From assembly GCA_964546835.1 (NCBI GenBank), contig CAZJKW010000044.1, positions 1 to 14,668 of the forward strand: 14,668 bases of DNA, read 5' to 3'. Positions 5,671 to 13,204 of the stretch are shown here, piece by piece. The notes below the pieces were generated by a model that was not told the DNA's origin, made no database searches, and was given only the letters and a program-made list of their open reading frames with translations. Position 1 is the stretch's first letter, and each line of letters begins with the position of its first letter. The position numbers and the translations under genes were made by a program. This DNA is from JAHCHL01 sp964546835. GTDB taxonomy: Bacteria; Armatimonadota; Fimbriimonadia; Fimbriimonadales; ATM1.

Positions 5671-6717
5671 TTGGCCTCTTCACCCAAGACAAATAAGAAC
5701 GGCGACGCTCTGCCCAAGAGCCAAGCAGTAACCGAATCGCCGGCGGAGATCGAACGTTACTATCGGGAAATGCTCAGGATTCGCGCTTTTGAGGCGCAAA
5801 GCGAACGGGCTTATCGTGCCGGTTTGGCAGGCGGTTATTTACACGTTTACACCGGTATGGAGGCGACCGCCATTGGTTGGTTGGCCGCAATCAAAAAGGG
5901 CGACCCAGTCATCACGGCTTATCGAGACCACGCCCATGCGATGCTTTTAGGTTGCGATCCTGTTGCCTGTATGGCAGAAATTATGGGGCGTAGCGGCGGG
6001 ATGAGTCGAGGAAAGGGTGGTTCAATGCACCTTTATAGTGCAGAACATGACTTTTTTGGAGGATGGGGAATTGTTGGGGCGCATACGGCTATCGGGGCAG
6101 GATTGGCCTTTGGAACTAAGTACAAAGGTGGCGATGAGGTTACACACTGCTTTTTTGGGGATGGCGCAGCCAACGCCGGTGTGCTTTATGAAGTGATGAA
6201 CATGGCGTCACTTTGGGATTTACCGGTGATTTTTATTGTAGAAAACAATCAATTTGCGATGGGAACTCGAATTGAGTATCACGCGGCAGACCCCGAGTTG
6301 CATAAGCGTGCCGAAGGTTTTGGGATGGAGCATGAACGGATTGACGGCATGGATGTTTTTCAAGTGCGAAGGGATGCAGAGAGAATTATTTCGCGAGTTC
6401 GGACAACGATGCGGCCGTATTTTGTTGAGATCATGAATTATCGTTTTGCAGGACATGGGGCGGCTGATAATGACCAATCGCTTTATCGAACACCCGAAGA
6501 AGTTGCAGTTGCGAAAAAGCGAGACCCAATCACATTGATGGAAGATTTTTTGAGAACCCATAATTTGATGACTGAAGAAAAAATGGAAGCAATACGCGTT
6601 GAAGCGGAAGAGGAAATGGAAGCCGTCTATGATGCTGCTGCCAATTCTCCAAAGCCCGATCCGGAAGAAGTTTATTCCGATGTTTATTCAGATTTGGAAC
6701 CGGAGAAGGGGCACTAA
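5671..6717 (+). CDS. pdhA: Pyruvate dehydrogenase E1 component, alpha subunit
   Basis: Thiamine-diphosphate subunit of the alpha2beta2-type E1 that decarboxylates pyruvate and passes the acetyl group to lipoyl-E2, feeding acetyl-CoA into central metabolism. The 348-residue product shows Arg-Gly-Lys-Gly-Gly-Ser-Met-His-Leu, then the thiamine-diphosphate motif Gly163-Asp-Gly-Ala-Ala-Asn168 ending Glu191-Asn-Asn-Gln-Phe-Ala-Met-Gly-Thr199. The loop following Tyr-Arg-Phe reads Gly-His262-Gly-Ala-Ala-Asp where many homologues have Gly-His-Ser-Met-Ser-Asp; the catalytic histidine is kept. The first 27 or so residues are a polar extension before the conserved domain. The start is TTG 5671 with a strong TAAGGAG at 5657-5663 and seven bases spacing. 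pdhB follows two bases after the stop. A related branched-chain or acetoin E1 is possible, but the Phe-Gly-Gly-Trp-Gly-Ile-Val-Gly-Ala and Ala-Met-Gly-Thr signatures favour pyruvate. Confidence 0.93.
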   Translation: MASSPKTNKNGDALPKSQAVTESPAEIERYYREMLRIRAFEAQSERAYRAGLAGGYLHVYTGMEATAIGWLAAIKKGDPVITAYRDHAHAMLLGCDPVACMAEIMGRSGGMSRGKGGSMHLYSAEHDFFGGWGIVGAHTAIGAGLAFGTKYKGGDEVTHCFFGDGAANAGVLYEVMNMASLWDLPVIFIVENNQFAMGTRIEYHAADPELHKRAEGFGMEHERIDGMDVFQVRRDAERIISRVRTTMRPYFVEIMNYRFAGHGAADNDQSLYRTPEEVAVAKKRDPITLMEDFLRTHNLMTEEKMEAIRVEAEEEMEAVYDAAANSPKPDPEEVYSDVYSDLEPEKGH

Positions 6718-6719
6718 CT

Positions 6720-7697
6720 ATGGCAGTAATGACTTATCGAGATGCACTCCGACAATCCATGGTCGAAGAAATTGAAAGAGATGAAAATGTCTTTTTGATT
6801 GGCGAGGATATCGGAAGATACCAAGGAACTTTTCGAGTTACACAAGGATTGTTTGAACAGTTTAAACAGAAACGAGTTTTGGATACTCCCATTTCCGAAC
6901 CCGGAATTGTGGGTATGGCGATTGGTGCTGCGATGGTTGGATGTCGTCCGATTGTGGAAATGATGACGATGTCATTTAGTATTTTGGCGTTGGACCAAAT
7001 GATTAATCACGCGGCAAAAATTCATTATATGAGCGGCGGCCAATTTACGGTGCCGATGGTTTTGCGTGGGCCCGGTGGCGCAGCAAATCAGTTGAGCGCA
7101 CAGCATAGTCATAGTTTGGAAGGATGGTATGCACACGTTCCCGGGTTAAAAGTAGTTGCTCCGAGCACACCAGAAGATGTTTATGGAATGTTGAAAACTG
7201 CGGTTCGTGATGAAAATCCGGTGGTGTTTACCGAAAACCCGGGCCTGTATGCGATGAAAGGTGAAGTCCCAGAGGATAAAGATTTCACGGTGCCATTTGG
7301 CAAATGCGCCATTCGAAACGAGGGAAGCGATATCAGTTTGATTGGATATTCACGCATGACGCATGTTTGTTTGGAAGTAGCCGAGGAATTGGATAAAGAG
7401 AACATCAGCGCTGAAGTTATTGATGTGCGTTCATTGTTGCCGTTGGATACCGAAACGATTTTTGATTCGGTGCGAAAGACAAATCGTGCCGTTGTGATTT
7501 ATGAAGATTGGAAGTCAGGTGGATTCGGGGCGGAAATTGTTGCACGAATACAAGAATCTTGTTTTGATTATTTGGATGCTCCGGTAGGTCGGGTTGGCGG
7601 ACTGAATGTGCCGATGCCCTATGCTCGAAATCTTGAATTGATGTGTATTCCGAATAAAGATGATTTGCTTGAAGTTGTTCGGAAAACTCTCAACTAA
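6720..7697 (+). CDS. pdhB: Pyruvate dehydrogenase E1 component, beta subunit
   Basis: Partner of PdhA in the E1 heterotetramer; it contributes the residue that activates thiamine diphosphate and much of the subunit interface. The 325-residue length is normal. Visible landmarks are Met-Thr-Tyr-Arg-Asp-Ala-Leu at the start, Gly-Glu-Asp-Ile-Gly, Asp-Thr-Pro-Ile-Ser-Glu60-Pro-Gly (the coenzyme-activating glutamate), Gln-His129-Ser-His (active-site histidine) and the C-terminal transketolase domain with Asp-Val-Arg-Ser-Leu-Leu-Pro-Leu-Asp. The ATG lies two bases after the pdhA stop, and AAGGGG at 6706-6711 serves as Shine-Dalgarno from within pdhA. No E2 or E3 gene follows; the next gene is a secreted protease, so the rest of the complex must be encoded elsewhere. 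Confidence 0.94.
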   Translation: MAVMTYRDALRQSMVEEIERDENVFLIGEDIGRYQGTFRVTQGLFEQFKQKRVLDTPISEPGIVGMAIGAAMVGCRPIVEMMTMSFSILALDQMINHAAKIHYMSGGQFTVPMVLRGPGGAANQLSAQHSHSLEGWYAHVPGLKVVAPSTPEDVYGMLKTAVRDENPVVFTENPGLYAMKGEVPEDKDFTVPFGKCAIRNEGSDISLIGYSRMTHVCLEVAEELDKENISAEVIDVRSLLPLDTETIFDSVRKTNRAVVIYEDWKSGGFGAEIVARIQESCFDYLDAPVGRVGGLNVPMPYARNLELMCIPNKDDLLEVVRKTLN

Positions 7698-7712
7698 TCT
7701 GTTAGTTTTTTT
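7692..7712 (+). terminator. Weak terminator-like hairpin after pdhB
   Basis: AACTAA (7692-7697) and TTAGTT (7702-7707) form a six-pair A/T-rich stem with a TCTG loop, and a run of seven T (7706-7712) follows. The pdhB stop codon is part of the stem. The T-run is good but the stem is weak, so termination may be partial. Confidence 0.4.
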
Positions 7713-7821
7713 GATTGCAAAGATAGATTTACCCCGTAGTTTGTCTTGGGTTTAAGTTCGAAATTGCTGGAACCGATTATTTAGTTGCGTGCGGACGCTT
7801 TTCCGTTGGGGTTTGCTTTTG

Positions 7822-10800
7822 ATGAAACTATTTTCACGACTGTCTCTTTTGATATCAACTACTGCAATGCTTTCGGTTGCTTTTGGACAATCTTCGGTAC
7901 CGGGAGAGGTTATTGTTGGATTGAAGCCGGGATATTCGGCAAGTGAATCCATGGAACGGCAATTTCATTCAGTTGGAAGTGCAAAAGGTTATGATTCAAG
8001 AATTCGGGCCTACCGCTTGGAAATTGACGATGACGTTTCCATGTCGGATGCAATTTTTGAATTGAGAAGAAAAACGGGAGTCGCATACGTAGAACCCAAC
8101 TACTTATTCAAATCTTTTGCAAACCCAAATGACACTTTGTTTGGACAGCAATATGCACCTCAAATCACAAAAGCCAATCAGGCATGGGAACTTTGGAATC
8201 CGCAAGCAACGGTGGTTGTTGCCATTGTTGATACAGGTGTTCAATTAAATCACCCTGATTTAACGAACAAAATTTTGAGAAACAACGGAATTGTTGTCGG
8301 ATATGATTATGTTAACAACGATGCCGATCCGAGCGATGACCATGGACATGGAACGCATTGTGCAGGCATTGCAGCGGCTCAAATCAATAACGGAATAGGA
8401 ATTGCGGGCGTTGCCGGTTGGAATGGTCAGGCCGGTGTAACCGATTCAAATTTTATTAAGATAATGCCGATGAAAGTTCTCGGTTCAGATGGAGTGGGTA
8501 GTTCGACTGCCATTGCATCCGGAATTATGTTTGCAGTCGACAATGGTGCGAAAGTCATTAGTTTAAGTCTTGGCGCGCCAACGCAATCACAAACTTTAAC
8601 CAATGCGATTAATTACGCATGGAATAACGGTGCAGTTATTGTCGGGGCGGCGGGCAATGCGGGTAACAACATACCAAACTATCCCGGAGCGACCGCAAAT
8701 GTAATCACCGTTGGCGCAACGGATAGTTCGGACACGATGGCAAGTTTTAGTTGTTATGGTGATTGGGTTGACATTGCAGCACCGGGAGCAAGCATACGAT
8801 CAACTCTGCCCGGAAGCGTTTACGGATTGATGAGTGGGACGTCCATGTCTACTCCATTTGTCGCCGGCGAAGCCGCACTGTTGATGTCGCAAAATCCGGA
8901 TTTAACCAATCAGGAAATTGTTGATTTAATTATTGGAAATGTTGACCCTTACAATGCAAACGGCAAGCCGATGGCACCCGGGGCAGGTCGCGCGAACGTC
9001 TTGACTGCGTTACAAGCTGCAGGAAGTTCAGGAGAACCGGGAGAGATTTCGGGTGTTACGATTAACCCGACAACGGTTTATGGCGGAAGCGGTGCTTCTT
9101 TGGTGATTTCTCTTGCGTCACCCGCTCCATCCGGTGGAGTTCTTGTTAATTTGTCATCAAGTGATGCATTTGCATTTCCTGTTCCGGCAACTGCAACGGT
9201 GCCGGTTGGTCAAACCAGTGTAACGGTTGGAATTCTTACAGGAAATGTAACGGAGTCAAAGTCCGTAACGGTAACAGCGTCGAATTCGATGAATTCTGCG
9301 CAAGGAAATGCGACGGTTACTCCATTATTAAAACAGGTGGTTTTAAATCCGACATCAGTTCGGGGCGGTTTAGCAGCGAGTATTCAGGTGCAATTGAATG
9401 GTCCTGCACCGACAGGTGGTGTGGTCGTTTCTTTGAGTTCTTCAAGTTCAAGTGCATCAGTTCCTTCAACTGTAACGGTTAACGCGGGGGCAACAAGCGC
9501 AAGCGCAAACGTATCCACTTTTGCAGTCAGCAACGATACCGAAACTCAAATCAGTGCCGGACTAAGAGGCGTAACGAAATCTGCAACCTTGCAAATTCGG
9601 ACAACGGAGATTTTGAGTTTGACTTTTGTTTCAGGAAGTATTGTTGATGGTGGAACCACAACGGCGACCGTAAAAGTTGCGACGAATGCGCCGGCTTCGG
9701 GACTCAACATTTTGTTAAGTTCTTCAAATGAATCTGCAACCGTTCCTGCGAGTGTGTTTATTCCAAGCGGTGCAAACAGCGCAAGTTTTGTAGTGACCGG
9801 TTCGCCTGTGCTTGAGCCGAGCAGCGCAATGATTACAGCCACGCTTGGACAAAGTGAGAAATCTGCACAAATCAATGTGGTTCCACTTTTTGCAGGAATT
9901 TCGATTAATCCAACCGGCGTTCGTGGCGGTACTTCTGCGACCGGAACCGTTCTGCTAAATGGAAATGCACCTACCGGTGGAAGAGTGATTCAACTTAGCG
10001 ATAATAGTGGAAATGTAACGGTGCCTGCAAGCGTTACAGTTCTTGCAGGAAAAGCAAGTGCGACTTTTACGATTTCTACTGCCGTTGTCAACCAAGATGA
10101 ATTAGTTCAAATTACGGGAAGTTCAGGGTTAATTGTACGTAGCGCGCAACTCACTCTTGCACCGGCATTGCTCACCAGCATCACTTTGACTCCGACCAAA
10201 ATCGGAGGAGGCGGTACCGGAGTTGGAATCGTGAAAATTAGCAACGCTGCACCGAGCGATGGATTGCAGATTCAACTGAGTTCGGAAAGCGCATATGTTC
10301 AATTGCCGGATTCCGTCACCGTTCCTGCCGGAGCGACTCAGGTTTCTTTCAGTTACAATTCGCTACCTACGAGTGTTTCGAGAACTGCATCCATCGTTGC
10401 GCAACGTGGTGCGGTCATAAAAACTGCGAATGTAACGATTGCACCGATGTTGTATAAGCTTGGTTTGAGTGCAACGTCGTTACGAGGTGGCAGTAGCGTT
10501 TCCGCCACGTTGAGTTTGAATTTTGCTGCGCCCAGCGGAGGAATGGTGGTGAGTTTGTCATCCAATTCGCCATTTGCAATGGTGCCGAATTCTGTAATTG
10601 TTCCTGCTGGACTGAAGTCGGTGAAATTTTCCGTATCGACATTAGGCGTTGGATCAAATCAGGTTGCACAAATTTCCGCATCACGGGGCGAAAACGTTGT
10701 TTTTGCGAATTTGTCTATTAAGCCGCCGACTCTAATGTCAATTAGTTTGGCTCCTACGACTGTCGTGGGTGGAAATTCTTCGGTTGGAACCGTGCGAATT

Positions 10801-11013
10801 GATGGCCCTGCGCCGGAAGGGGGTCTGGTGATTAATTTGTTATCGAGTAACGCCAGCGCAAACTTGCCTGCAAGCGTTGTCATTCCATTTGGAATGACAA
10901 GTGCAAATTTTGAAATCAATACGATTTCGGTGAGTGCCAGCACATCAAGTTCGATTAAAGCAACATTTGGGGCCATTGCAAAATCTGTAACTTTGCGGAT
11001 TAATAAATTGTAA
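7822..11013 (+). CDS. Secreted subtilisin-family (S8) serine protease with seven beta-sandwich repeats
   Basis: Exported endopeptidase. An in-frame GTG at 7789 would add 11 residues, but ATG 7822 gives a clean signal peptide (Met-Lys-Leu-Phe-Ser-Arg, a hydrophobic core, cleavage near Phe-Gly-Gln) and has GGGG at 7808-7811 upstream. Counting from the GTG, a prodomain of about 100 residues starts Pro-Gly-Glu-Val-Ile-Val-Gly-Leu-Lys-Pro and ends Tyr-Val-Glu-Pro-Asn-Tyr, as in inhibitor-I9-like propeptides. The catalytic domain has Asp148 (Val-Asp-Thr-Gly), His187 (His-Gly-Thr-His), oxyanion Asn290 and Ser352 (Gly-Thr-Ser-Met-Ser), so it should be active. From about residue 421 to the end are seven repeats of about 92 residues, probably an extended stalk or binding array. 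I see no PEP-CTERM, LPXTG or other sorting tail. It is closely followed by two genes on the same strand. Confidence 0.95.
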   Translation: MKLFSRLSLLISTTAMLSVAFGQSSVPGEVIVGLKPGYSASESMERQFHSVGSAKGYDSRIRAYRLEIDDDVSMSDAIFELRRKTGVAYVEPNYLFKSFANPNDTLFGQQYAPQITKANQAWELWNPQATVVVAIVDTGVQLNHPDLTNKILRNNGIVVGYDYVNNDADPSDDHGHGTHCAGIAAAQINNGIGIAGVAGWNGQAGVTDSNFIKIMPMKVLGSDGVGSSTAIASGIMFAVDNGAKVISLSLGAPTQSQTLTNAINYAWNNGAVIVGAAGNAGNNIPNYPGATANVITVGATDSSDTMASFSCYGDWVDIAAPGASIRSTLPGSVYGLMSGTSMSTPFVAGEAALLMSQNPDLTNQEIVDLIIGNVDPYNANGKPMAPGAGRANVLTALQAAGSSGEPGEISGVTINPTTVYGGSGASLVISLASPAPSGGVLVNLSSSDAFAFPVPATATVPVGQTSVTVGILTGNVTESKSVTVTASNSMNSAQGNATVTPLLKQVVLNPTSVRGGLAASIQVQLNGPAPTGGVVVSLSSSSSSASVPSTVTVNAGATSASANVSTFAVSNDTETQISAGLRGVTKSATLQIRTTEILSLTFVSGSIVDGGTTTATVKVATNAPASGLNILLSSSNESATVPASVFIPSGANSASFVVTGSPVLEPSSAMITATLGQSEKSAQINVVPLFAGISINPTGVRGGTSATGTVLLNGNAPTGGRVIQLSDNSGNVTVPASVTVLAGKASATFTISTAVVNQDELVQITGSSGLIVRSAQLTLAPALLTSITLTPTKIGGGGTGVGIVKISNAAPSDGLQIQLSSESAYVQLPDSVTVPAGATQVSFSYNSLPTSVSRTASIVAQRGAVIKTANVTIAPMLYKLGLSATSLRGGSSVSATLSLNFAAPSGGMVVSLSSNSPFAMVPNSVIVPAGLKSVKFSVSTLGVGSNQVAQISASRGENVVFANLSIKPPTLMSISLAPTTVVGGNSSVGTVRIDGPAPEGGLVINLLSSNASANLPASVVIPFGMTSANFEINTISVSASTSSSIKATFGAIAKSVTLRINKL
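9055..11010 (+). repeat. Seven in-frame beta-sandwich domain repeats in the S8 protease
   Basis: The C-terminal part of the protease consists of seven repeats of about 92 codons. Each begins with Ile/Leu-x-Leu-x-Pro-Thr-x-Val-x-Gly-Gly, continues with Ala-Pro-x-Gly-Gly-x-x-Val-x-Leu-Ser-Ser and has a Val-Pro-Ala-Ser-Val-Thr-Val-Pro-Ala-Gly-x-x-Ser-Ala-x-Phe segment in the middle. They are diverged at both protein and DNA level, so they are old duplications. The alternating pattern suggests Ig-like sandwiches common in secreted bacterial proteins; the exact family is not determined. Confidence 0.85.
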
Positions 11014-11016
11014 ATC

Positions 11017-11499
11017 ATGAAAACGGCCGGCGTACTGATTCTAATGATGGCAACTGCATTAATCGTAGCAAAGACAACGATTTCTTTTAAGAAATACGTC
11101 AACATTCGGTTTGGATACCAAATCAGTTATCCACATTTTTTGAATCCTCAGCCGGAGTCCATTAACGGTGACGGAAGGGAATTTGTTAGTCAATCAAAGA
11201 ATTTGAAGGTAATTGTTTGGGGTGACAATAACGTTTTTGACCAAACTTCAAAAGAGCGGTTTGAAGAACTGGTGATGGAGTTGAAAGAGGGTCGGAAAAC
11301 GATTATCAGCAAGACGTACAATTCAAACAATTACTTTGTCACCTGGGATGCAAACGGGAAGCGATATTTCCAAAGGTCAGTTTCCGGTCAAGGAAGGTGG
11401 TCAAATGTGATCATTGAGTTTCCTTCCAGCCAGATTTCTGAGTTCGGCAAGGTTTCTGAGCAAGTTGCACTATCACTTTCCGCGCCAAAGCGTGGATAA
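11017..11499 (+). CDS. Small secreted hypothetical protein
   Basis: A 160-residue protein that starts three bases after the protease stop. The N-terminus (Met-Lys-Thr-Ala-Gly then a hydrophobic run to about residue 18, Val-Ala before Lys) is a signal peptide or anchor. The mature part begins Tyr-Val-Asn-Ile-Arg-Phe-Gly-Tyr-Gln-Ile-Ser-Tyr-Pro, followed by Asn-Gly-Asp-Gly-Arg-Glu-Phe-Val-Ser and Val-Trp-Gly-Asp-Asn-Asn. This order of motifs recalls an uncharacterised family of small exported bacterial proteins that share an Arg-Phe-Gly-Tyr-x-Ile-x-Tyr-Pro opening and a Asn-Gly-Asp-Gly turn; no function is known to me. There is no cysteine and no catalytic signature. Its ribosome binding site is weak, so translation may depend on the protease gene. 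It may serve the protease, but only position suggests this. Confidence 0.8.
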   Translation: MKTAGVLILMMATALIVAKTTISFKKYVNIRFGYQISYPHFLNPQPESINGDGREFVSQSKNLKVIVWGDNNVFDQTSKERFEELVMELKEGRKTIISKTYNSNNYFVTWDANGKRYFQRSVSGQGRWSNVIIEFPSSQISEFGKVSEQVALSLSAPKRG

Positions 11500-11507
11500 T
11501 TGACGAT

Positions 11508-12422
11508 ATGGCGTCAATTGGCCTTACGACCACCAAGGCACCCTTCATCGAAGAAGCCCAATCTAACGGCACACTGTATATCCAGCAACCTTATGAGTTA
11601 TACAGCGAAGAAAATCAAGATACATGGCGAAAGTTGTATGCAAGGATTCGTCCCAGGTGGGAAAGGTATGCCCATCCAAAGTTTATGGAAGGCGTTTCAA
11701 ATTTGGCGCTCAATCCAAACGAAATTCCTCATTTATCTGATATCAACCGGTTTCTTGAACCGTTGAGCGGCTTTTCGGCAAAAGCGGTGAGTGGTTATGT
11801 TCCGGCTTATCTGTTTTTTGATTGTTTGCGAAACCGGGCATTTCCGACTACTATTACGATTCGCGACGGAAACAGTTTGGATTATCTCCCGGAGCCGGAC
11901 ATCTTTCACGATGTCAGCGGTCACGTCCCGATGCATACCGATAGGCAATTTGCAGATGTCCTTGTTAGATTTGGAGAAGTTGCCCGAGCCGCAGCAATCC
12001 ACGCAAATGAAATTAAAGATGAATTAGAGAGAGTGCGAAATATCGAAAGCATTATCAAAGGAATGGCGCGGTTCTTTTGGTTTACGATTGAGTTTGGGTT
12101 GATGAAATTTGGAAATGAGTTAAAAGTTTATGGTAGCGGATTGTTGAGTTCATTTAGCGAAATCGAACATTGTATCGTTTCGCCAGATGTGCAACGTTAT
12201 CCATTCCAGATGGAATGGGTGATTAACCAATACTTTGAAATCCATCATTTCCAGCCGTTACTTTATTATGTGGATTCATTCGATCATTTGTTCAATGAAA
12301 TCGAACGATTGGAAACGTGGATTGTTGAAGGGAAGTTAAACAACCTGAGTCCCGGCGAGCCGAATGTGAACGAGGACGACCTAAAGTCCTTTTTGAACGC
12401 TACGAGCGAACCCGGATTCTGA
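11508..12422 (+). CDS. phhA: Phenylalanine 4-monooxygenase (aromatic amino acid hydroxylase)
   Basis: Non-haem iron, pterin-dependent enzyme that converts phenylalanine to tyrosine with oxygen, in the cytoplasm; usually the first step of phenylalanine breakdown. The 304-residue product is the length of bacterial single-domain enzymes without the animal ACT regulatory domain. The iron-binding facial triad is visible: His134 and His139 in Pro-Asp-Ile-Phe-His-Asp-Val-Ser-Gly-His-Val-Pro, and Glu195 in Phe-Trp-Phe-Thr-Ile-Glu-Phe-Gly-Leu. Tyr-Gly-Ser-Gly-Leu-Leu-Ser-Ser further on is also typical. The ATG is nine bases after the previous stop and has no clear Shine-Dalgarno. Tyrosine or tryptophan hydroxylase activity cannot be excluded from sequence. 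Common partners (pterin dehydratase phhB, hydroxyphenylpyruvate dioxygenase) are not next to it. Confidence 0.92.
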   Translation: MASIGLTTTKAPFIEEAQSNGTLYIQQPYELYSEENQDTWRKLYARIRPRWERYAHPKFMEGVSNLALNPNEIPHLSDINRFLEPLSGFSAKAVSGYVPAYLFFDCLRNRAFPTTITIRDGNSLDYLPEPDIFHDVSGHVPMHTDRQFADVLVRFGEVARAAAIHANEIKDELERVRNIESIIKGMARFFWFTIEFGLMKFGNELKVYGSGLLSSFSEIEHCIVSPDVQRYPFQMEWVINQYFEIHHFQPLLYYVDSFDHLFNEIERLETWIVEGKLNNLSPGEPNVNEDDLKSFLNATSEPGF

Positions 12423-12438
12423 AACAGCGTCAAAAGAG

Positions 12439-12463
12439 TTAAACTGAACGTATAATCAGTTAA
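12439..12463 (+). promoter_or_regulatory. Promoter with palindrome over the -10 region
   Basis: A perfect -10 hexamer TATAAT lies at 12451-12456, which puts the transcription start near 12463 and gives the next gene a leader of about 35 bases. No clear -35 box is seen upstream. The hexamer is framed by TTAAACTGA (12439-12447) and TCAGTTAA (12456-12463), inverted copies apart from one extra A, which could be a repressor site or chance. Confidence 0.5.
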
Positions 12464-12496
12464 GATTGGCCGTTAGTGCCGGTTTGGAGGCAACCA

Positions 12497-13204
12497 TTGA
12501 GAAGATTGATCGCATTGTCACTTTTTGTACTTGCAATTCCTGTTTTGGCAGGGCAGTCAGGGTATTTGATTCGAGTTAACCTAAAAAAAGGACAAGTTAT
12601 TCGCCATGCATATACGATGTCCACAACTTTGCCGATGGGAAACAAGCCCGCCAAAATGGATATCAATGCAACTTTGAGGCAGACCGTTACGAATGTTGCA
12701 AATGGAAAATTTACACTGACTTCAAAAATGGAATCGGCCAAAGTGAAATCTTCGATGCTCGGAGCGGAGCAGGCGAAGAACATTGAAAAGCAAATGATGC
12801 AAGCCGGAACGACGATAGTCATGGACTCACTCGGAAAGACAACCGTTTCCGGTGGGCAAAGCGCTATGTCTGGGGTTAATACGACAACGAGTTATCCAAA
12901 AAATGCAGTTAGAATCGGACAATCTTGGACAACTTCGCAAAAAATGCCAACTCAGATCGGCAATGTTGACATGACGGTAACGAACAAACTACTTGCAGTT
13001 GAAAAAGTAGGAGTTAACAACTGTTACAAATTGGCGATGACCATGAAATCTTCCGGACAAATGCAAATGAACGGAAGCGGAACCATGTGGGTTCGACAAT
13101 CTGACGGTATGCAAGAAAAGGCCAACATTACGATGTCAATGGTGATGGGACAAGGCGCACAAGCAATGAAAATGACGCTTGTTACAACATTGCGCAGACT
13201 TTAG
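12497..13204 (+). CDS. Secreted protein of unknown function
   Basis: A 235-residue exported protein. The start is TTG 12497: GGAGG at 12486-12490 is six bases upstream, and the product then begins Met-Arg-Arg-Leu followed by a hydrophobic core and Val-Leu-Ala cleavage before Gly-Gln-Ser, a textbook signal peptide. An upstream in-frame GTG at 12476 lacks a ribosome binding site. The mature protein is rich in Thr, Met, Lys and Ser, with alternating polar/hydrophobic strands, two poorly conserved halves and a single cysteine (Asn-Asn-Cys-Tyr). The second half (Tyr-Pro-Lys-Asn-Ala-Val-Arg-Ile-Gly-Gln-Ser-Trp...Gly-Ser-Gly-Thr-Met-Trp-Val) parallels the secreted protein at 478-1119. It recalls uncharacterised secreted DUF families with this Gly-x-x-Trp landmark; no function can be assigned. 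It has its own promoter and a terminator lying inside the opposing gene. Confidence 0.82.
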   Translation: MRRLIALSLFVLAIPVLAGQSGYLIRVNLKKGQVIRHAYTMSTTLPMGNKPAKMDINATLRQTVTNVANGKFTLTSKMESAKVKSSMLGAEQAKNIEKQMMQAGTTIVMDSLGKTTVSGGQSAMSGVNTTTSYPKNAVRIGQSWTTSQKMPTQIGNVDMTVTNKLLAVEKVGVNNCYKLAMTMKSSGQMQMNGSGTMWVRQSDGMQEKANITMSMVMGQGAQAMKMTLVTTLRRL

